A DNA stretch of 6,955 nucleotides from the NCBI GenBank assembly GCA_029938505.1, contig JAOZUV010000106.1:1-6955 (forward strand), in the 5' to 3' direction. The stretch is from Bacteroidales bacterium (GTDB lineage Bacteria; Bacteroidota; Bacteroidia; Bacteroidales; GCA-2711565). The notes below the pieces were generated by a model, which did no database searches, was not told the origin of the DNA, and saw nothing but the letters and a program-made list of their open reading frames with translations. A program made the position numbers and the translations under genes. Positions within the stretch are counted from its first letter, which is position 1; every line of letters begins with the position of its first letter. Below are positions 5,417 to 6,955 of this stretch, in pieces.

Positions 5417-6955
5417 ATGAGACGATTTTCCTATCCCCTGATTATTAGTTTTTTATTGTTGTTTGGCACTGCTGAATCTCAAATAAGTCATGGCGGATAT
5501 CCACAGAGTTTTAGTAATAAGCAACTTCAAGTTGATTTTCAAAGGATTGAAATATTTGCAGATAGAAATTTGATTTCGGTAGATACTAATAAACCTGATG
5601 AAGAATTTGCTCCCTATAAAATTGGTTTTACTATTGCTACAGATTATACACCATTTAATTCAGGAACTTGGTTTACGCTAGCAAATGGAAATAAGATTTG
5701 GAAAATGGAAATCAAGTCTGCTGATGCTGAGGCTTTAGCTGTATATTTTAAAGATTTTAAATTAAGTGATGATGCAGAATTGTTTTTGTACAATAAAAGC
5801 AAGAGCCAAGTGATTGGAGCTTTTACATCTGATAATAACCCTGATAATGGTTATTTTGCGACTGAGCTTATTGAGGGAGATGTGGTGATTTTTGAGTATT
5901 ATGTTTCGGCAAAACAGGCTGAGCAAAACCCTTTTACAATTTCGGAAGTTGCTTATGTTTATAAGGATTCCGGATTTAGTAAATATAAAGGATTTGATGG
6001 TAGTGGCAGTTGCGAAGTAAATATTAATTGTGTTGAAGGACAAAACTGGCAGAAACAAAAAAAGGGGATTGCACGTATTCAGGTTAAGCAAGGAAGTAAT
6101 TTGTTTTGGTGTACCGGAAGTTTAATTAATAGCACAAAAAATGATTTTACACCATATTTCTTAACTGCAAATCATTGTGGAACAACTTCAAGTTTGGCTG
6201 ATTATGCACAATGGGTTTTTTATTTTAATTACGAATCGCTTGATTGTGATAATCCTCAAGATGAACCTATCCCAAATACAATGATAGGTGCTAGTTTGCT
6301 CGCTAATGCTAGTGGTACAAACAGTTCTTCAGATTTTAAATTAATGTTGTTAAACGATAATGTTCCTGATACATATGATCCTTATTTTAATGGATGGAGT
6401 CGATCATTGATTGCAAGTAATTCGGGTGTTGGAATTCATCACCCGCAAGGTGATATAAAAAAAATATCCACCTATACTTCGCCTATGAACTCTTCTGATT
6501 ATGATGCTGATGTTGATAATTCGATGGGATTTTATTGGCGAGTGGTATGGGCTGAAACGGCTAGTGGCCATGGAGTTACTGAGCCAGGGTCTTCTGGTTC
6601 TCCCATTTTTAATCTGGATGGTCGTATTGTTGGGAGTTTATCGGGTGGTGCTGCTAGTTGTTCTGATTTAACGTTGCCTGACTATTATGGGAAATTTTCT
6701 TATTCATGGGAATCCAATGGTACAACAAATGGTAAACAATTACGACCTTGGTTAGACCCTATTAATACTGGAGTTGTAAACCTTAGTGGAATAAGTTATA
6801 ATGATATTTTATTTATCCCCAAATTTGGAGTGGATACAGTGCATGTTCCCATTGGGAGCTCTTTAGTTTTTAATGATTTATCGATTGGGAATCCAAATCA
6901 GTGGGAATGGACATTTGAGGGAGGAGTTCCTACTAGCTCAACATTTCAATTACCT
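5417..6955 (+). CDS. Secreted lysyl endopeptidase-type serine protease with PKD domain (3' end outside window)
   Basis: An open frame of 513 codons that continues past the window edge. Residues 1-21 are a signal peptide (MRR, hydrophobic core, cut near TAES/Q). Residues 22-191 look like a propeptide. The protease domain, about 192-455, follows Achromobacter lysyl endopeptidase (trypsin clan): His253 in LTANHCG, Asp306 in SSDFKLMLLN, Ser393 in TEPGSSGSP. All six disulfide cysteines of that enzyme have counterparts (199, 205, 232, 254, 277, 415). Asp422 in PDYYGK aligns with the S1-pocket Asp225 that sets Lys specificity, so cleavage after Lys (or Lys/Arg) is predicted. Lys191-Gly192, seven residues before Cys199, fits the known self-processing site. 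The His210 of the Achromobacter enzyme is Ser409 here. From about residue 472 a PKD domain begins (WEWTFEGG at 496-503). A type IX secretion sorting domain would be expected further downstream but is not in view. The gene is divergent from the transporter operon. Confidence 0.92.
   Translation, partial: MRRFSYPLIISFLLLFGTAESQISHGGYPQSFSNKQLQVDFQRIEIFADRNLISVDTNKPDEEFAPYKIGFTIATDYTPFNSGTWFTLANGNKIWKMEIKSADAEALAVYFKDFKLSDDAELFLYNKSKSQVIGAFTSDNNPDNGYFATELIEGDVVIFEYYVSAKQAEQNPFTISEVAYVYKDSGFSKYKGFDGSGSCEVNINCVEGQNWQKQKKGIARIQVKQGSNLFWCTGSLINSTKNDFTPYFLTANHCGTTSSLADYAQWVFYFNYESLDCDNPQDEPIPNTMIGASLLANASGTNSSSDFKLMLLNDNVPDTYDPYFNGWSRSLIASNSGVGIHHPQGDIKKISTYTSPMNSSDYDADVDNSMGFYWRVVWAETASGHGVTEPGSSGSPIFNLDGRIVGSLSGGAASCSDLTLPDYYGKFSYSWESNGTTNGKQLRPWLDPINTGVVNLSGISYNDILFIPKFGVDTVHVPIGSSLVFNDLSIGNPNQWEWTFEGGVPTSSTFQLP

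Noticed and set aside
5762..6091. 109-codon minus-strand frame opposite the protease propeptide.
   Set aside because: The plus-strand protease frame is intact through this region and well matched to its family, so the antisense frame is a shadow.

Overview
The window is AT-rich DNA that most likely comes from a marine or gut-type Bacteroidota, possibly Bacteroidales/Marinilabiliales-like. Three things point there: the protein styles (a short MerR regulator with no effector domain, a lipoprotein alkaline phosphatase, and a secreted protease followed by a PKD domain), the almost complete lack of Shine-Dalgarno sequences, and two matches to the Bacteroidota -7 promoter element TAnnTTTG at the expected places. 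The lineage is inferred from style, not from a marker gene.

Layout. A short MerR-type regulator (6-344, plus strand) converges on a tight four-gene block on the minus strand. In the order of transcription this block holds two tandem paralogous MFS transporters (5262-3871 and 3866-2469), a lipoprotein alkaline phosphatase (2468-1374) and ADP-glyceromanno-heptose 6-epimerase HldD (1363-398). Gaps between these genes are 4, 0 and 10 bases, so they are probably one operon. A 154-base divergent control region (5263-5416) separates the block from a plus-strand gene that runs off the end of the window (5417-6955). That gene encodes a secreted serine protease of the lysyl endopeptidase type with the start of a PKD domain.

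How the genes may work together. The two transporters resemble MFSD1, the lysosomal dipeptide carrier of animals, more than common bacterial sugar or drug carriers, and both keep the Glu/Arg pair that I recall as dipeptide-binding in MFSD1. The divergent gene encodes a predicted Lys-type endoprotease with a full catalytic triad, all six disulfide cysteines, the S1-pocket Asp and a plausible self-cleavage site. Together they suggest a peptide-scavenging locus: a protease cuts proteins outside the cell and MFS carriers move small peptides across the inner membrane. The phosphatase may release phosphate from organic esters, and HldD supplies ADP-heptose for the lipopolysaccharide core; their link to peptide use is unclear. 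No CRISPR array, mobile element, tRNA or rRNA gene was seen.
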